The notes: generated from the sequence alone by a model not told the origin. A stretch of DNA of 64,000 nucleotides from Marinobacter sediminicola (GCF_031157525.1 NZ_JAVIXR010000010.1:1-64000), one strand, 5' to 3'; positions 9,725 through 20,370 are shown, counted from the first letter of the stretch. Made by a program: numbers and translations.

Positions 9725-10515
9725 CAACGTGCCCCCGGTAACAGCGGTTGCCTTACACGAAACACAATATCATCGGGGCTGGCTGAATCCGGCCAGGGTT
9801 GGCCCGCAAGATCTATCATGCGTTTATATACCCGTAACTCCATCATCCCGTTCCAGAGAATACTGGCATCCGCCGCTGGGCCACTGCCTGCCTGCTCGGC
9901 AACTACCAAGGCCACGCCACCGCTGGTGGTATCCATGGTGGCCTGCATAGGCGGGAACTTAGCTTGCCCGGTTTGCTCGCCCATAGGCCAGCTTACGCTA
10001 CCGCCAGCCCATCTTCCGAGACCATCCGCACGAATAACGCGGCCATCCGCCCACTCCAGAACCAGGCGATCAATGCTCACATCGCCCTCAATCATTGCGC
10101 CACCGCTGCGCCGAATCAATTCTTCAAACTCAGCGACAGCAATGGTGCCATGGGCATTCAGCCGGGCATTTTCTGGCCACCCTATAGCTATATCGCCCGA
10201 AACCTCGGATTGCAGCGAAGCCACAGAAATCCGTACCGGCTGTTCCAACTGGGTAATAGATGGCCAACCCAGCTGCCACTCAACACGCAACGGGAAACCG
10301 GCAACCACCACGCTGGCGGTACCATCCCAAACACGGCCCGCTATCTGCTGCACCTGTACCTGAGGTGGCAAAGAAACATAGGGAGAGGCTTTATGCCAGA
10401 CCCAGCCGGCCGGAACGAAAACAATAAGGGCGCCCAAGTAAACAAACAGCCCCAGCAACACAAGCAAAAACAGTTTGCCGGGGCGAAGAAAAGGTTTGGA
10501 TTCAGCGTCGCTCAT
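9724..10515 (-). CDS. gspN: type II secretion system protein GspN
   Basis: GspN is an accessory type II secretion protein found in a subset of systems. It has a single N-terminal membrane helix (GKLFLLVLLGLFVYLGALIVF) and a large periplasmic domain, about 263 residues from the ATG at 10515. A TTG at 10557 would add 14 residues that look untranslated. It is the first gene of the gspNCD group and begins after the groEL terminator. The order gspN-gspC-gspD separate from the main gsp cluster is known in several marine gammaproteobacteria. Confidence 0.85.
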   Translation of the reverse strand: MSDAESKPFLRPGKLFLLVLLGLFVYLGALIVFVPAGWVWHKASPYVSLPPQVQVQQIAGRVWDGTASVVVAGFPLRVEWQLGWPSITQLEQPVRISVASLQSEVSGDIAIGWPENARLNAHGTIAVAEFEELIRRSGGAMIEGDVSIDRLVLEWADGRVIRADGLGRWAGGSVSWPMGEQTGQAKFPPMQATMDTTSGGVALVVAEQAGSGPAADASILWNGMMELRVYKRMIDLAGQPWPDSASPDDIVFRVRQPLLPGAR

Positions 10516-10587
10516 TCGGTAGCACACAGACAGTTGACCGGTTGCCGAGTCTAGCAAACGCTCAGGTCAAGTTCATGACAAAAAAAC

Positions 10588-10625
10588 AAAAACCCCGCAT
10601 CAGTGTGAACCGACGCGGGGTTTTT
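10588..10625 (-). terminator. rho-independent terminator of groESL
   Basis: On the minus strand a hairpin with ACCCCGC/GCGGGGT arms is followed by a long T run, about 65 bases after groEL. A T run on the other side makes it look bidirectional, but no plus-strand gene precedes it. Confidence 0.85.
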
Positions 10626-10690
10626 GAGTGCAGATCAGGCCACGTCGCTATTTTTGCGACGCAGTCGGAATCAGCAAGCTATGAACGGCA

Positions 10691-12361
<1,671 letters not shown>

Positions 12362-12421
12362 TTAAATCGAATTCGTTGAATCAATCGAGTTAATGACTGT
12401 TCGTGCGAATTGCTTCAGCGA

Positions 12422-12709
12422 TCACTCAAGCACGCCGTAAATATCGCTTTCGCTCATGATGAGCAGCTCTTCACCGTCGATTTTTACAGTGTTGCCGGCG
12501 TATTGGCCAAAAACCACGGTATCACCCGCTTTGACTGCCAGCGCACGAGTCTCGCCATTTTCCAGAATGCGACCATTACCCACGGCAATGACTTCACCCT
12601 GGGACGGCTTCTCTTTGGCATTACCCGGCAGCACGATGCCGCCTGCAGTTTTCTCTTCTTCTTCCTTACGGCGTACAACGACACGATCGTGTAACGGACG
12701 AATCTTCAT
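12422..12709 (-). CDS. groS: co-chaperonin GroES
   Basis: This is the 10 kDa co-chaperonin, 95 residues, that caps GroEL. The N-terminal [13 protein letters not shown], the mobile-loop region rich in E/K ending TAGGIVLPG and the C-terminal [10 protein letters not shown] are typical. The upstream leader of nearly 150 bases carries the heat-shock promoter. Confidence 0.98.
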   Translation of the reverse strand: MKIRPLHDRVVVRRKEEEEKTAGGIVLPGNAKEKPSQGEVIAVGNGRILENGETRALAVKAGDTVVFGQYAGNTVKIDGEELLIMSESDIYGVLE

Positions 12710-12856
12710 TGCTCGGTTTTCTCCAATTAGTCAGATTAATGTGGCAATGACATTTACTGTTAATGGCCGGACTACAGGTGCAATCCGACAAAATTGCCCG
12801 GCTTCTAACCTGCTGTTTTCCAGCAAGTATCAGCCTGCGGCGAACTTGTGATTCCT

Positions 12857-12884
12857 ATGTGGGGCTGGTACAGGGGTTTTCAAC
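12857..12884 (-). promoter_or_regulatory. sigma-32 heat-shock promoter of groESL
   Basis: Read on the minus strand, the -35 element TTGAAA (12883-12878) and the -10 element CCCCACAT (12864-12857) are separated by 13 bases, matching the CTTGAAA/CCCCATnT consensus and its spacing. It lies about 148 bases before groES. No CIRCE repeat is seen. Confidence 0.85.
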
Positions 12885-12903
12885 ACCTGCCCTGATAAAT
12901 TTT

Positions 12904-13431
12904 TCACTTTTTATCGAGGCGATCATGGTTGGTTTCAGTTTCATCACGGTATTCCCCTTCGATAATGTCGCCGCTGCCGTCGCGGTCGAACGGGCGCTGT
13001 TGCCCGAAGGGGTTACCGGAATCTCCAAAGGGGCTTTGCCCGCCACCCGCTCGAAAATAAAACCCACCGCTTGTGTTGGTCGCAACCATACGCTTCAGTG
13101 CCTGAGCCGCCAGCCAGTGCCTGCTGAATGGCAAAAGGCACAAAAACCCGACGGCATCAGTAATAAAGCCCGGGGTAAGCAAAAGCACGCCGCCAACTGC
13201 AAGAATTAACCCCTCAGCCACCTCCTTGGCCGGGAGCTCACCGCTGCTCAGGCGCTGGTTGGCTTTCAACAGAGTTGCCAGCCCTTGTTGGCGAAGCAGC
13301 CAAGCCCCCGCCACCGCCGTCAGCAACACGAAACCGATGGTATTGAACACACCAATGACGCTGCCGACCTGAATCAGAACCGCCATTTCGGCAATCGGCA
13401 TAACAATAAAAACAAACAAGAATATGGACAT
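12904..13431 (-). CDS. fxsA: FxsA family membrane protein
   Basis: This 175-residue inner-membrane protein starts at the ATG at 13431; an upstream start at 13464 would add 11 unlikely residues. It has three or four membrane segments, including IFLFVFIVMPIAEMAVLI and the family motif LLLTPGFITDAVGFLCLLP, and a polar Gly/Asp-rich tail. FxsA is named for its effect on phage T7 exclusion by F in E. coli, and fxsA commonly lies next to groESL. Its own role is unclear. Confidence 0.9.
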   Translation of the reverse strand: MSIFLFVFIVMPIAEMAVLIQVGSVIGVFNTIGFVLLTAVAGAWLLRQQGLATLLKANQRLSSGELPAKEVAEGLILAVGGVLLLTPGFITDAVGFLCLLPFSRHWLAAQALKRMVATNTSGGFYFRAGGGQSPFGDSGNPFGQQRPFDRDGSGDIIEGEYRDETETNHDRLDKK

Positions 13432-13468
13432 CAGGCTCTCGTGTTTCGGGTTTGGGCATTCCAAGGTC

Positions 13469-13477
13469 TGGTATACT
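13469..13477 (+). promoter_or_regulatory. extended -10 promoter for the SDR gene
   Basis: TGGTATACT is an extended -10 element (TGnTATACT), about 45 bases upstream of the SDR start in the gap shared with fxsA. No clear -35 box is present, as is usual for extended -10 promoters. Confidence 0.5.
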
Positions 13478-13521
13478 CGCAGCCCTTTCGATTACATCTG
13501 ATTTCTATTTAAGGGCAAAAC

Positions 13522-14283
13522 ATGAAACTTCAAGATTCCGTGATTGCAATTACCGGCGGCGGCCAGGGCCTCGGCCGCGCCATGGCAGAATACCTGGCGG
13601 CCAAAGGCGCCAAACTGGCGCTGATTGACCTTGCCCAGGACAGGCTGGAGGAAGCTGCAGCAGCCTGCAAAGCAGCGGGCTCTGAAGCAAAAATTTACCT
13701 GTGCAATGTGGCAAAAGAAGACGAAGTAGAAGCAACCTTTGCAGCCATTGCAAAAGACTTCGGCCAGCTTAACGGCCTGGTTAACAACGCCGGCATATTG
13801 CGAGATGGTCTGCTGTTGAAAACCAAAGATGGCGAGATCACCAAGCGCATGGAGCTGTCTCAGTGGCAGTCGGTTATCGATGTTAACCTCACCGGCGTTT
13901 TCCTGTGTGGCCGTGAAGCCGCCACCCAGATGATCCAGACTGGCAGCAAAGGCGCCATCATCAACATCGCCTCCATTTCCCGCGCCGGCAACATGGGGCA
14001 AAGCAACTACTCTGCAGCCAAAGCCGGCGTGTCTGCTCTGGTGCCAGTATGGGCAAAAGAACTCGCCCGCCACGGCATCCGCTGCATGGGTATTGCACCG
14101 GGCTTCATCGAAACTGAAATGACCGCCTCCATGAAGCCGGAAGCACTGGAGAAGATGACCGCAGGTATTCCATTGAAGCGCATGGGCACGCCTGAAGAGA
14201 TTGCTTCAACAGCAGCGTTTATCTTTGAAAACGACTATTTGTCTGGTCGGATGATTGAAGTGGATGGTGCTCTGAGGCTTTAG
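13522..14283 (+). CDS. short-chain dehydrogenase/reductase, FabG-like
   Basis: This is a classical SDR of 253 residues. It shows the cofactor motif TGGGQGLG near residue 11, NNAG near 86, the catalytic Ser in NIASISR and the Tyr/Lys pair in YSAAK; the C-terminus reads YLSGRMIEVDGALRL. It resembles 3-oxoacyl-ACP reductases, which reduce ketoacyl groups with NADPH, but it lies outside any fatty-acid cluster, so the substrate is open. It is divergent from fxsA and convergent with the alkyltransferase-like gene. Confidence 0.85.
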   Translation: MKLQDSVIAITGGGQGLGRAMAEYLAAKGAKLALIDLAQDRLEEAAAACKAAGSEAKIYLCNVAKEDEVEATFAAIAKDFGQLNGLVNNAGILRDGLLLKTKDGEITKRMELSQWQSVIDVNLTGVFLCGREAATQMIQTGSKGAIINIASISRAGNMGQSNYSAAKAGVSALVPVWAKELARHGIRCMGIAPGFIETEMTASMKPEALEKMTAGIPLKRMGTPEEIASTAAFIFENDYLSGRMIEVDGALRL

Positions 14284-14330
14284 AGTATATTAGTCAAAAC
14301 CGGTTTTGGTGTGAGATCGGGCGCAAACCC

Positions 14331-14648
14331 TTATTGCCACCGAAACCGGCGCATAGCCACCCGGCTGTTGACCACTTCCACGCCTTCGGCTTCCAGCCGG
14401 CTAACCTGCTCCCGGTATATCTCTGAGCCTTCGGGAAAAGCAATCTGCCCATTGCTTCGGATAACACGGTACCAAGGCACGGCATGGCCCTCGGGTAGTT
14501 TGCCAAGAGCGCGGCCAATATAACGGGCTTGGCGGCCAAGACCGGCCATTTGAGCTACTTGTCCATAGCTTGCAACCTTCCCAGCCGGGATTGCCATAAC
14601 CACCTGCCAGATTTTTTGATCTTTGTTTGGCTCCTCTAGATGCTCCAT
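14331..14648 (-). CDS. alkyltransferase-like DNA-binding protein (ATL/MGMT family)
   Basis: This 105-residue protein belongs to the MGMT C-terminal domain family. The motif PWYRVI occupies the place where active methyltransferases carry PCHRV. The acceptor cysteine is replaced by tryptophan, which defines ATL proteins. ATLs bind O6-alkylguanine without repairing it and pass the lesion to nucleotide excision repair. Helix-turn-helix residues KVASYGQVAQMAG and the arginine finger region (RQARYIGRAL) are visible. It lies just downstream of the AmpG-type gene on the same strand. Confidence 0.9.
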   Translation of the reverse strand: MEHLEEPNKDQKIWQVVMAIPAGKVASYGQVAQMAGLGRQARYIGRALGKLPEGHAVPWYRVIRSNGQIAFPEGSEIYREQVSRLEAEGVEVVNSRVAMRRFRWQ

Positions 14649-14653
14649 AGCGC

Positions 14654-16063
14654 CTATATACCCGTTGATTGAGGGGTATTCGGCTCACCGCCTCCCGAGT
14701 GATCGGGCGCCAGCGCATCCAGCCTCTCACCCTGCCGAATCAGGAACATAGCCAGAAGAATGGCGGGGATCCCCATCAAACCGGCCACGAGGAAGAACTC
14801 CGCATAACCATAGCCTGCCACAACCATCCCCGAGAAACCGCCCAGGAACTTACCCGGCAGCGTCATCAAGGAACTGAACAACGCATATTGAGTAGCAGTA
14901 AAAGACGCACTGGTCATGCTGGACAGCCAGGCAATCAGCGCCACATTGGCAATACCACCGCTGAGATTATCGGCGCTCACGACTACCGCCAGAGTGGCCA
15001 GGTTGGGCGGATACTGCGCCAAAAACACGAACAAAAGATTCGTACTGGCCGTCAGGATGGCCCCCGCCAGCAGAATCTTTCGGGTGCCGTATCGTACAAC
15101 CAGAACACCACCTGCGAGGGAGCCGGCAATGGTCATGAAAAACCCGAAAATCTTGGTAACGTCTGCCACCTGGGTTTTGCTGAAACCCATAAAATTCAGA
15201 TAGAAGGGATTGGCCATTACCCCCATGGCAATGTCGGAAATACGGTACACCGCCACCATCAACAGAATCGCGATGGATAGCTCTTTATAACGGCGAAAGA
15301 AATCCAGGAACGGCCCCGCAACTGCAGCGTAAAACCAACCTGCAAATCGGGCTACCCGAGGCCCCAGGTGGGTGCGTTTCGCAGCTTCCTGCTCGATTTT
15401 CTGTGCAATATCCTGAGCAGCCGAAAAATGGTTCACCGCAGGCTCTCGCACCACCAGCACGGTTAATACGCCCACGCCCACCAGTGCCGCCATAACCTCA
15501 TAGGACACCTGCCAGGACCAGAACTCGGCAAGATACAAAGCGCCCGCGCCTGCAACCAGGAGCGCCAGCCGATACCCAAAAATATAGGTAGCTGCCAGTG
15601 CCGCCTGCAGCCGCTCTTCAGCGATCTCAATGCGATAAGCATCAATGGCCACGTCCTGAGTAGCAGAGGAAAACGCCACCAACAAGCCGCACAATGCCAT
15701 GGTTTCCGGAACCGCAATGGCATCCACATGGGCCATGAGATACAACCCGGTGGCGATACCCACCTGCGCGAACAAAATCCAGCTGCGGCGTTTGCCCAAA
15801 AGCCTGTCCAGCACCGGCAGTTTCAGCCGATCCACAACTGGCGCCCAAAACACCTTGATGGAATAGGTAATCCCCAGCCAGCTGAAAAAACCGATGGTGG
15901 CGGTTTCCACGCCCACATCCGCAAGCCGAGCGTTCAACGTGGAGAACACCAGCAAAAACGGCAACCCGGCAGAAAAGCCGAGAAACAGCAGAGCAATCAC
16001 CTGCCAGCGCGTGTAGGTGTGAAGCGTGTCCCGGATTAAATCCAGACGGGTGCCGGTTGAAAT
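14654..16063 (-). CDS. AmpG-family muropeptide MFS transporter
   Basis: This is a 12-helix MFS permease of the AmpG type, which imports GlcNAc-anhydroMurNAc peptides for cell-wall recycling. FLGFSAGLPFLLVFSTL is the family's first helix and DVAIDAYRIE its characteristic loop. The start is unusual. The nearest standard codon, GTG at 16000, lacks a ribosome binding site and would clip the conserved cytoplasmic lead-in (RDTLHTYTRWQV). An ATT at 16063-16061 instead sits 7 bases after a perfect GGAGG, 15 bases after the yajQ stop. I take ATT as the likely start, giving about 469 residues. Confidence 0.85.
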   Translation of the reverse strand: MSTGTRLDLIRDTLHTYTRWQVIALLFLGFSAGLPFLLVFSTLNARLADVGVETATIGFFSWLGITYSIKVFWAPVVDRLKLPVLDRLLGKRRSWILFAQVGIATGLYLMAHVDAIAVPETMALCGLLVAFSSATQDVAIDAYRIEIAEERLQAALAATYIFGYRLALLVAGAGALYLAEFWSWQVSYEVMAALVGVGVLTVLVVREPAVNHFSAAQDIAQKIEQEAAKRTHLGPRVARFAGWFYAAVAGPFLDFFRRYKELSIAILLMVAVYRISDIAMGVMANPFYLNFMGFSKTQVADVTKIFGFFMTIAGSLAGGVLVVRYGTRKILLAGAILTASTNLLFVFLAQYPPNLATLAVVVSADNLSGGIANVALIAWLSSMTSASFTATQYALFSSLMTLPGKFLGGFSGMVVAGYGYAEFFLVAGLMGIPAILLAMFLIRQGERLDALAPDHSGGGEPNTPQSTGI

Positions 16064-16078
16064 GGTGGAGCCTCCGAA

Positions 16079-16561
16079 TCAGTCGCGGAAATTATTGAAC
16101 TGCAGGGGTACGTCTAGCTCGGTCTCACGCAGCAAGGCAATCGCAGTTTGCAGATCGTCCCGCTTTTTGCCGGTTACGCGCACCTTGTCACCCTGAATGC
16201 TGGATTGCACTTTCAACTTGGCCTCTTTGATCAGCTTCACGATTTTTTTTGCCATATCGGTTTCAAGGCCCTGCTTAAGGACAAAGTGCTGCTTTATCAG
16301 CTTTCCGGACTTGCTTTCGCCACTCTCTGAAAGTGCACGACCATCAATATCCCGGCTCGCAAACGCCATGCGCAGAATGTCGATCAACTGCTCAAGCTGA
16401 AATTCCTGCTCCGCGCTGACCGTTACACCCTTATCATCCATTTCGATATCCGCATCGACATTTTTAAAATCCCAGCGATTACCCAGATCTTTCTTGGCTT
16501 TGTCCACCGCATTGGTCACTTCGTGCATATCAATTTCTGAAACAATGTCAAAAGAGGGCAT
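16079..16561 (-). CDS. yajQ: YajQ family nucleotide-binding protein
   Basis: This 160-residue cytoplasmic protein has the YajQ start PSFDIVSEIDMHEVTNAVDK and two ferredoxin-like repeats; the ATG at 16561 with TGGAGA upstream gives the normal family length. YajQ-like proteins in Xanthomonas bind c-di-GMP, and older work reports nucleic acid binding. It is followed by the AmpG-type gene 15 bases later. It is divergent from a response regulator with a degenerate GGDEF domain, a suggestive pairing. Confidence 0.93.
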   Translation of the reverse strand: MPSFDIVSEIDMHEVTNAVDKAKKDLGNRWDFKNVDADIEMDDKGVTVSAEQEFQLEQLIDILRMAFASRDIDGRALSESGESKSGKLIKQHFVLKQGLETDMAKKIVKLIKEAKLKVQSSIQGDKVRVTGKKRDDLQTAIALLRETELDVPLQFNNFRD

Positions 16562-16678
16562 GATCGTTATTCTCCAGGAGCTGTAGCGAGTATACTCGTT
16601 GCTTGAATTTAAGGGGCCAAGCATACCAAGCTCCGGAAATCCCCGCATCTGACAATGGACTGGTAAAAGTAGGTAACA

Positions 16679-17650
16679 ATGCCGAATCTGGATCTCCCTA
16701 TCCTCGTAGTAGACGACGCTAAATTCAGCAGTATGGTGGTTGGCCGAACTCTGCGAAATGCCGGGTATCGCGACGTACGCATCGCCAACAATGCCCCTGC
16801 GGCCCTTAAGCTGATGGAACAGCGTGCGGTAAGTGTGCTAATTGCAGATTGGTTGATGCCTGAAATGGACGGGTTGCAACTCACTGACAAGGTACGCCAA
16901 CTGGATGAACAAACGAACCACTACACCTACGTATTCCTCCTGACAGCCCGGGAAAGCGTAGAAGCCTTGGCATTAGCGTTCGACCGGGGCGTAGACGACT
17001 TCATTTACAAATCCGACATGACCAAGCAGCTGATTCCCAGGATTTTTGCTGCAGACCGCATGGCAGATCGCCAGAACACGCTGCTGCGCGCCAATGCCTT
17101 GCTCATCGAGAACAACCGCGAACTCGAATCCAGCAATATCATTGATCTGGAAACCGGGCTGTGCAACAACCGGTACGGCCGCGACCGGCTCACCAAAATG
17201 CTTCGGCACGCAGAATCCCGGGGCGGTGCATCGGCCTATGTGCTGTGCGGCATTCGCAACTGGCAGGATTTGAAGCGCAAGCACCCGCCCACGGTAATGT
17301 CTGAGCTGGCGGTTGGTATTGCGCGCAGGCTCAGCACCCTGATTCGCCCCATCGACGTGCTTTGCCGTGTGGGCGACAACCAGTTCGCCATCATTGCGTA
17401 CTTCCCGAATAGTGACCACTGCACTACCACGGCGTTTCGCCGGGTATTTGATGGCATTAACCACAAAGCCCTGAAAACAACAGCCGGGTACATTTCAGTA
17501 GAGGCCGGCATGGTGCTGTGCAAAGCCGATGCTCAAAACGGAACGCCCTCCATCCGGGATATGGAGCAAGCGGCTGTACACGGGCTTGTAGATGCTTACG
17601 AAACCAGGCGTTTTACCGAGACGGTACCGACGCTGGGTGCAAGCGCCTGA
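16679..17650 (+). CDS. response regulator with degenerate GGDEF domain
   Basis: This protein has 323 residues. The N-terminal receiver domain (about 6-125) is complete: acidic pair in VVDDAK, phospho-acceptor D57 in IADWLMPEMDG, T89 and K111. A coiled linker (130-152) leads to a GGDEF-like domain (about 153-305) that keeps the IDLETGLCNNR start. Its active site, however, reads VGDNQF (231-236) where GGDEF is expected, so cyclase activity is very unlikely. It probably acts as a phosphorylation-controlled binding or output protein. It is divergent from yajQ, whose family can bind c-di-GMP. No sensor kinase is adjacent. Confidence 0.85.
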   Translation: MPNLDLPILVVDDAKFSSMVVGRTLRNAGYRDVRIANNAPAALKLMEQRAVSVLIADWLMPEMDGLQLTDKVRQLDEQTNHYTYVFLLTARESVEALALAFDRGVDDFIYKSDMTKQLIPRIFAADRMADRQNTLLRANALLIENNRELESSNIIDLETGLCNNRYGRDRLTKMLRHAESRGGASAYVLCGIRNWQDLKRKHPPTVMSELAVGIARRLSTLIRPIDVLCRVGDNQFAIIAYFPNSDHCTTTAFRRVFDGINHKALKTTAGYISVEAGMVLCKADAQNGTPSIRDMEQAAVHGLVDAYETRRFTETVPTLGASA

Positions 17651-17671
17651 GCCTGGAACAATCTGTAACAC

Positions 17672-17687
17672 TGTGACACACATCACG
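17672..17687 (+). promoter_or_regulatory. CRP/Vfr-like binding site
   Basis: TGTGA-CACACA-TCACG matches the TGTGA-N6-TCACA consensus at nine of ten conserved positions. It lies about 35 bases before a possible -10 box (TATTCT, 17713-17718), in front of the candidate small RNA. Function is inferred. Confidence 0.5.
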
Positions 17688-17721
17688 CACAGACACAGAC
17701 CAGCGAACGCCCTATTCTGAG

Positions 17722-17872
17722 ATTGTGGATTTAAGCAGTATCCCCCATGGCGGAGGAGCCGTGTTGTACCTCCGCCGTTAAATGGGAATCCACCGAATTA
17801 ACGAATTTTTCAGGCACTTTCGTTTGTTCTCTCTCTTTAGGCCAGCTCTTTAGCTGGCCTTTTTGTTTTTTG
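17722..17872 (+). ncRNA. candidate small RNA with nested hairpin and terminator
   Basis: This gap of more than 300 bases has no plausible gene but is strongly structured. GTGGATT (17725-17731) can pair with AATCCAC (17787-17793), CCCAT (17744-17748) with ATGGG (17782-17786), and GGCGGAGG (17749-17756) with CCTCCGCC (17769-17776). The result is one nested stem with a 12-base loop. About 45 bases later comes a rho-independent terminator. A -10-like box precedes it and a CRP-like site lies further upstream. I do not recognise the RNA family; it could also be a 5' leader of the AraC-type gene with an attenuator. Confidence 0.5.
17839..17872 (+). terminator. rho-independent terminator of the candidate small RNA
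   Basis: AGGCCAGCT and AGCTGGCCT form a perfect 9-base stem with a short TTT-containing loop, followed by TTTTTGTTTTTT. It lies about 100 bases before the AraC-type gene, so transcription from upstream should end here. Confidence 0.88.
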
Positions 17873-17972
17873 CCCCGGGCAAACCATTCGTTTAAGTTGT
17901 TCAGCACAAGTTTCGTTATACTCCCCTGATAACACCTAAAAACAACCGTGCTGTAATCGTGACAAACCCATC

Positions 17973-18992
17973 ATGACAAATCTTGGAACCGCCTCCGTTG
18001 CTGCCCTGCGCCAGTATGTGCGCGCCGCCGAATCCATTGGCGCCGATACCTCTGCGCTTTTTACAAAAGCCGGGCTAGACCCCGCCCTTCTGGATTCTGA
18101 CGAAGGCCGAATAAACGGCGATCAGTTTCAGCAGTTCATTCTTCTACTCTGCGAACTCACCAACAACCCCATACTCGGGCTTGAAACCGGCGATTTTGTA
18201 CAGCCGGGCTCCTACAGTGTGCTGGGCTACATCACCATGAGCTGTGTCACCCTCGGGGAAGCCGTTGCCCGCATTGCGCCGTTTGAAAAGCTGGTAGGCG
18301 ATATGGGCACCACCGCACTCGCCATGGAACAGGGTTGCATCAAGCTAATCTGGAACTGCAACTACAACGACCCGGCTGTACGACCGCAGGTGATCGACAA
18401 CGTGTTCGCTTCCTGGGTGAACTACGCTCGCTGGTTGGCGGACGATACAACTGCCTCCCCCACCGGCGTGCGCCTGATGCGGCAATCCCCCGGCAGTGAA
18501 CTCGAACAAGCCTATCTGGAGCGCTGGAAATGCCCTGTGCAGTTTGGTGCTGACGAAGATTCCATCACCCTCAAAAAAGAACTGCTGGAAACCCGCCTGC
18601 GACAACCCGACCCCATGCTGCGCAAAACCCTTGAAGCCCACGCCCTCACCCAGCTTGCTTCATTGGATACAGACACAGACCTGACATCACAGGTGAAGCA
18701 CAGCATCCAGAAACAGCTGATGCACGGCATAACCCGGCAAGACATGGTGGCGGAAGATTTAGGGATTACGAGCAGAACCCTGCAACGAAAGCTAAGCCAT
18801 GAAGGGGTTTCTTATCAGAAGTTGCTGGATGAAGTGCGCCAGAAAATGGCGGAAGATTACCTGCTGAACAGCGATTTAAGCATTCCAGACATTGCACTGC
18901 GGCTAGGGTACAGCGAAACCACGTCGTTTCACCGCAAATTCAAAGCGGTGGCGGGGAAGACGCCCGGAGAGTTCCGGGCGCCTACTACTTAA
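17973..18992 (+). CDS. AraC family transcriptional regulator (OruR-like)
   Basis: This 339-residue regulator has an N-terminal AraC-binding domain of the OruR/ArgR-like class (about 20-205). Its C-terminal AraC helix-turn-helix pair (about 235-335) is marked by DLGITSRTLQRKLSHEG and IPDIALRLGYSETTSFHRKFK. It is convergent with argG, but that alone does not show arginine control; the inducer is unknown. Relatives regulate ornithine use or lipid-related genes. Confidence 0.88.
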   Translation: MTNLGTASVAALRQYVRAAESIGADTSALFTKAGLDPALLDSDEGRINGDQFQQFILLLCELTNNPILGLETGDFVQPGSYSVLGYITMSCVTLGEAVARIAPFEKLVGDMGTTALAMEQGCIKLIWNCNYNDPAVRPQVIDNVFASWVNYARWLADDTTASPTGVRLMRQSPGSELEQAYLERWKCPVQFGADEDSITLKKELLETRLRQPDPMLRKTLEAHALTQLASLDTDTDLTSQVKHSIQKQLMHGITRQDMVAEDLGITSRTLQRKLSHEGVSYQKLLDEVRQKMAEDYLLNSDLSIPDIALRLGYSETTSFHRKFKAVAGKTPGEFRAPTT

Positions 18993-19013
18993 TTTTACGA
19001 CTTGGGCCTTACC

Positions 19014-20225
19014 TTAAAGCTTACGGCCTTTACCCGCAGCAATCCGCAGGCGCAAAGCGTTCAGCTTGATGAACCCTTCTGCATCCTTCTGATCGTAAGC
19101 ACCGTGATCTTCTTCGAAGGTCGCGATGGTTTCATCGAACAGAGAGTCGTCAGACTTACGGCCCACAACATCAACGTTGCCCTTATACAGCTTCAGGCGA
19201 ACAACGCCGTTCACGTATTCCTGAGTCTGGTCGATCAATGCCTGCAGAGCTTCACGCTCTGGCGACCACCAGTAACCGTTATAGATAACCTCAGCGTAAC
19301 GCGGCATCAAGCTATCTTTAAGGTGCGCCACTTCGCGGTCCAGAGTGATGGACTCGATAGCACGGTGCGCGCGCAGCATAATCGTGCCGCCCGGTGTTTC
19401 GTAACAGCCACGGGACTTCATGCCCACATAGCGGTTCTCAACAATATCCAAACGGCCAATACCGTTAGCGCCAGCCACCTTGTTCAGGTTTTCCAACACT
19501 TCGTGGGCCTTCATCTCCACACCGTCAACGGCAACAATGTCGCCCTTGCGGTAGGTCAGCTCGATGTACGTGGGCTTATCCGGTGCAGCTTCCGGAGACA
19601 CACTCCAGCGCCACATATCATCCTCAGCTTCTGACCAAGGATCTTCCAGATTCATGCCTTCGTAAGAAATGTGCAGCAGGTTGGCATCCATGGAGTAAGG
19701 CGATTTGCCTTTCTTCATGTCTACCTGGATATTGCGCTCAGCGCAGTAAGCCAGCAGCTTCTCACGGGAGTTCAGATCCCACTCACGCCAAGGCGCGATA
19801 ACCTTAACACCTGGCTTAAGCGCATAAGCACCCAGCTCGAAACGAACCTGGTCATTACCCTTACCCGTCGCGCCGTGGGAAATCGCATCTGCGCCAGTTT
19901 TATTGGCAATATCAATCAAACGCTTGGCAATCAAAGGGCGAGCGATAGACGTACCCAGCAGGTACTCACCTTCATAAACAGTGTTAGCACGGAACATCGG
20001 GAACACGTAATCGCGCACAAACTCTTCGCGCAGGTCCTCGATGTATATTTCCTTCACGCCCAAGGCTTCTGCCTTCGCACGCGCCGGCTCAACTTCCTCA
20101 CCCTGGCCGATGTCGGCGGTGAAAGTCACCACCTCACAGTTATAGGTATCCTGCAACCACCGAACAATAACGGAGGTATCCAGGCCGCCAGAATAGGCCA
20201 GAACCACCTTTTTAATATCAGACAT
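19014..20225 (-). CDS. argG: argininosuccinate synthase ArgG
   Basis: ArgG joins citrulline and aspartate with ATP in arginine synthesis, in the cytoplasm. At 403 residues it is full length. The PP-loop [11 protein letters not shown] is at the N-terminus, followed by [13 protein letters not shown] and the substrate segments [14 protein letters not shown] and [16 protein letters not shown]. It is transcribed alone, away from the flagellar genes, and ends against the AraC-type gene. No ArgR box was found upstream with confidence. Confidence 0.98.
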   Translation of the reverse strand: MSDIKKVVLAYSGGLDTSVIVRWLQDTYNCEVVTFTADIGQGEEVEPARAKAEALGVKEIYIEDLREEFVRDYVFPMFRANTVYEGEYLLGTSIARPLIAKRLIDIANKTGADAISHGATGKGNDQVRFELGAYALKPGVKVIAPWREWDLNSREKLLAYCAERNIQVDMKKGKSPYSMDANLLHISYEGMNLEDPWSEAEDDMWRWSVSPEAAPDKPTYIELTYRKGDIVAVDGVEMKAHEVLENLNKVAGANGIGRLDIVENRYVGMKSRGCYETPGGTIMLRAHRAIESITLDREVAHLKDSLMPRYAEVIYNGYWWSPEREALQALIDQTQEYVNGVVRLKLYKGNVDVVGRKSDDSLFDETIATFEEDHGAYDQKDAEGFIKLNALRLRIAAGKGRKL

Positions 20226-20370
20226 ATTTTTGCTCCAGACTGAACAGAATGGATGTATTGAAAAGAAGGGGCGTATTGTACGGGAGTGCGGGGGAGTTGG
20301 CTATTAGGGGGCAGCACTAACAACACCCCTCTCCGGCACCGGCATGATGCGAGAGGCTTACGCTATCTAC

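Noticed and set aside
9692..10363. Plus-strand frame of 223 codons opposite gspN
   Set aside because: Composition typical of an antisense frame; gspN fits the operon and overlaps gspC by coupling.
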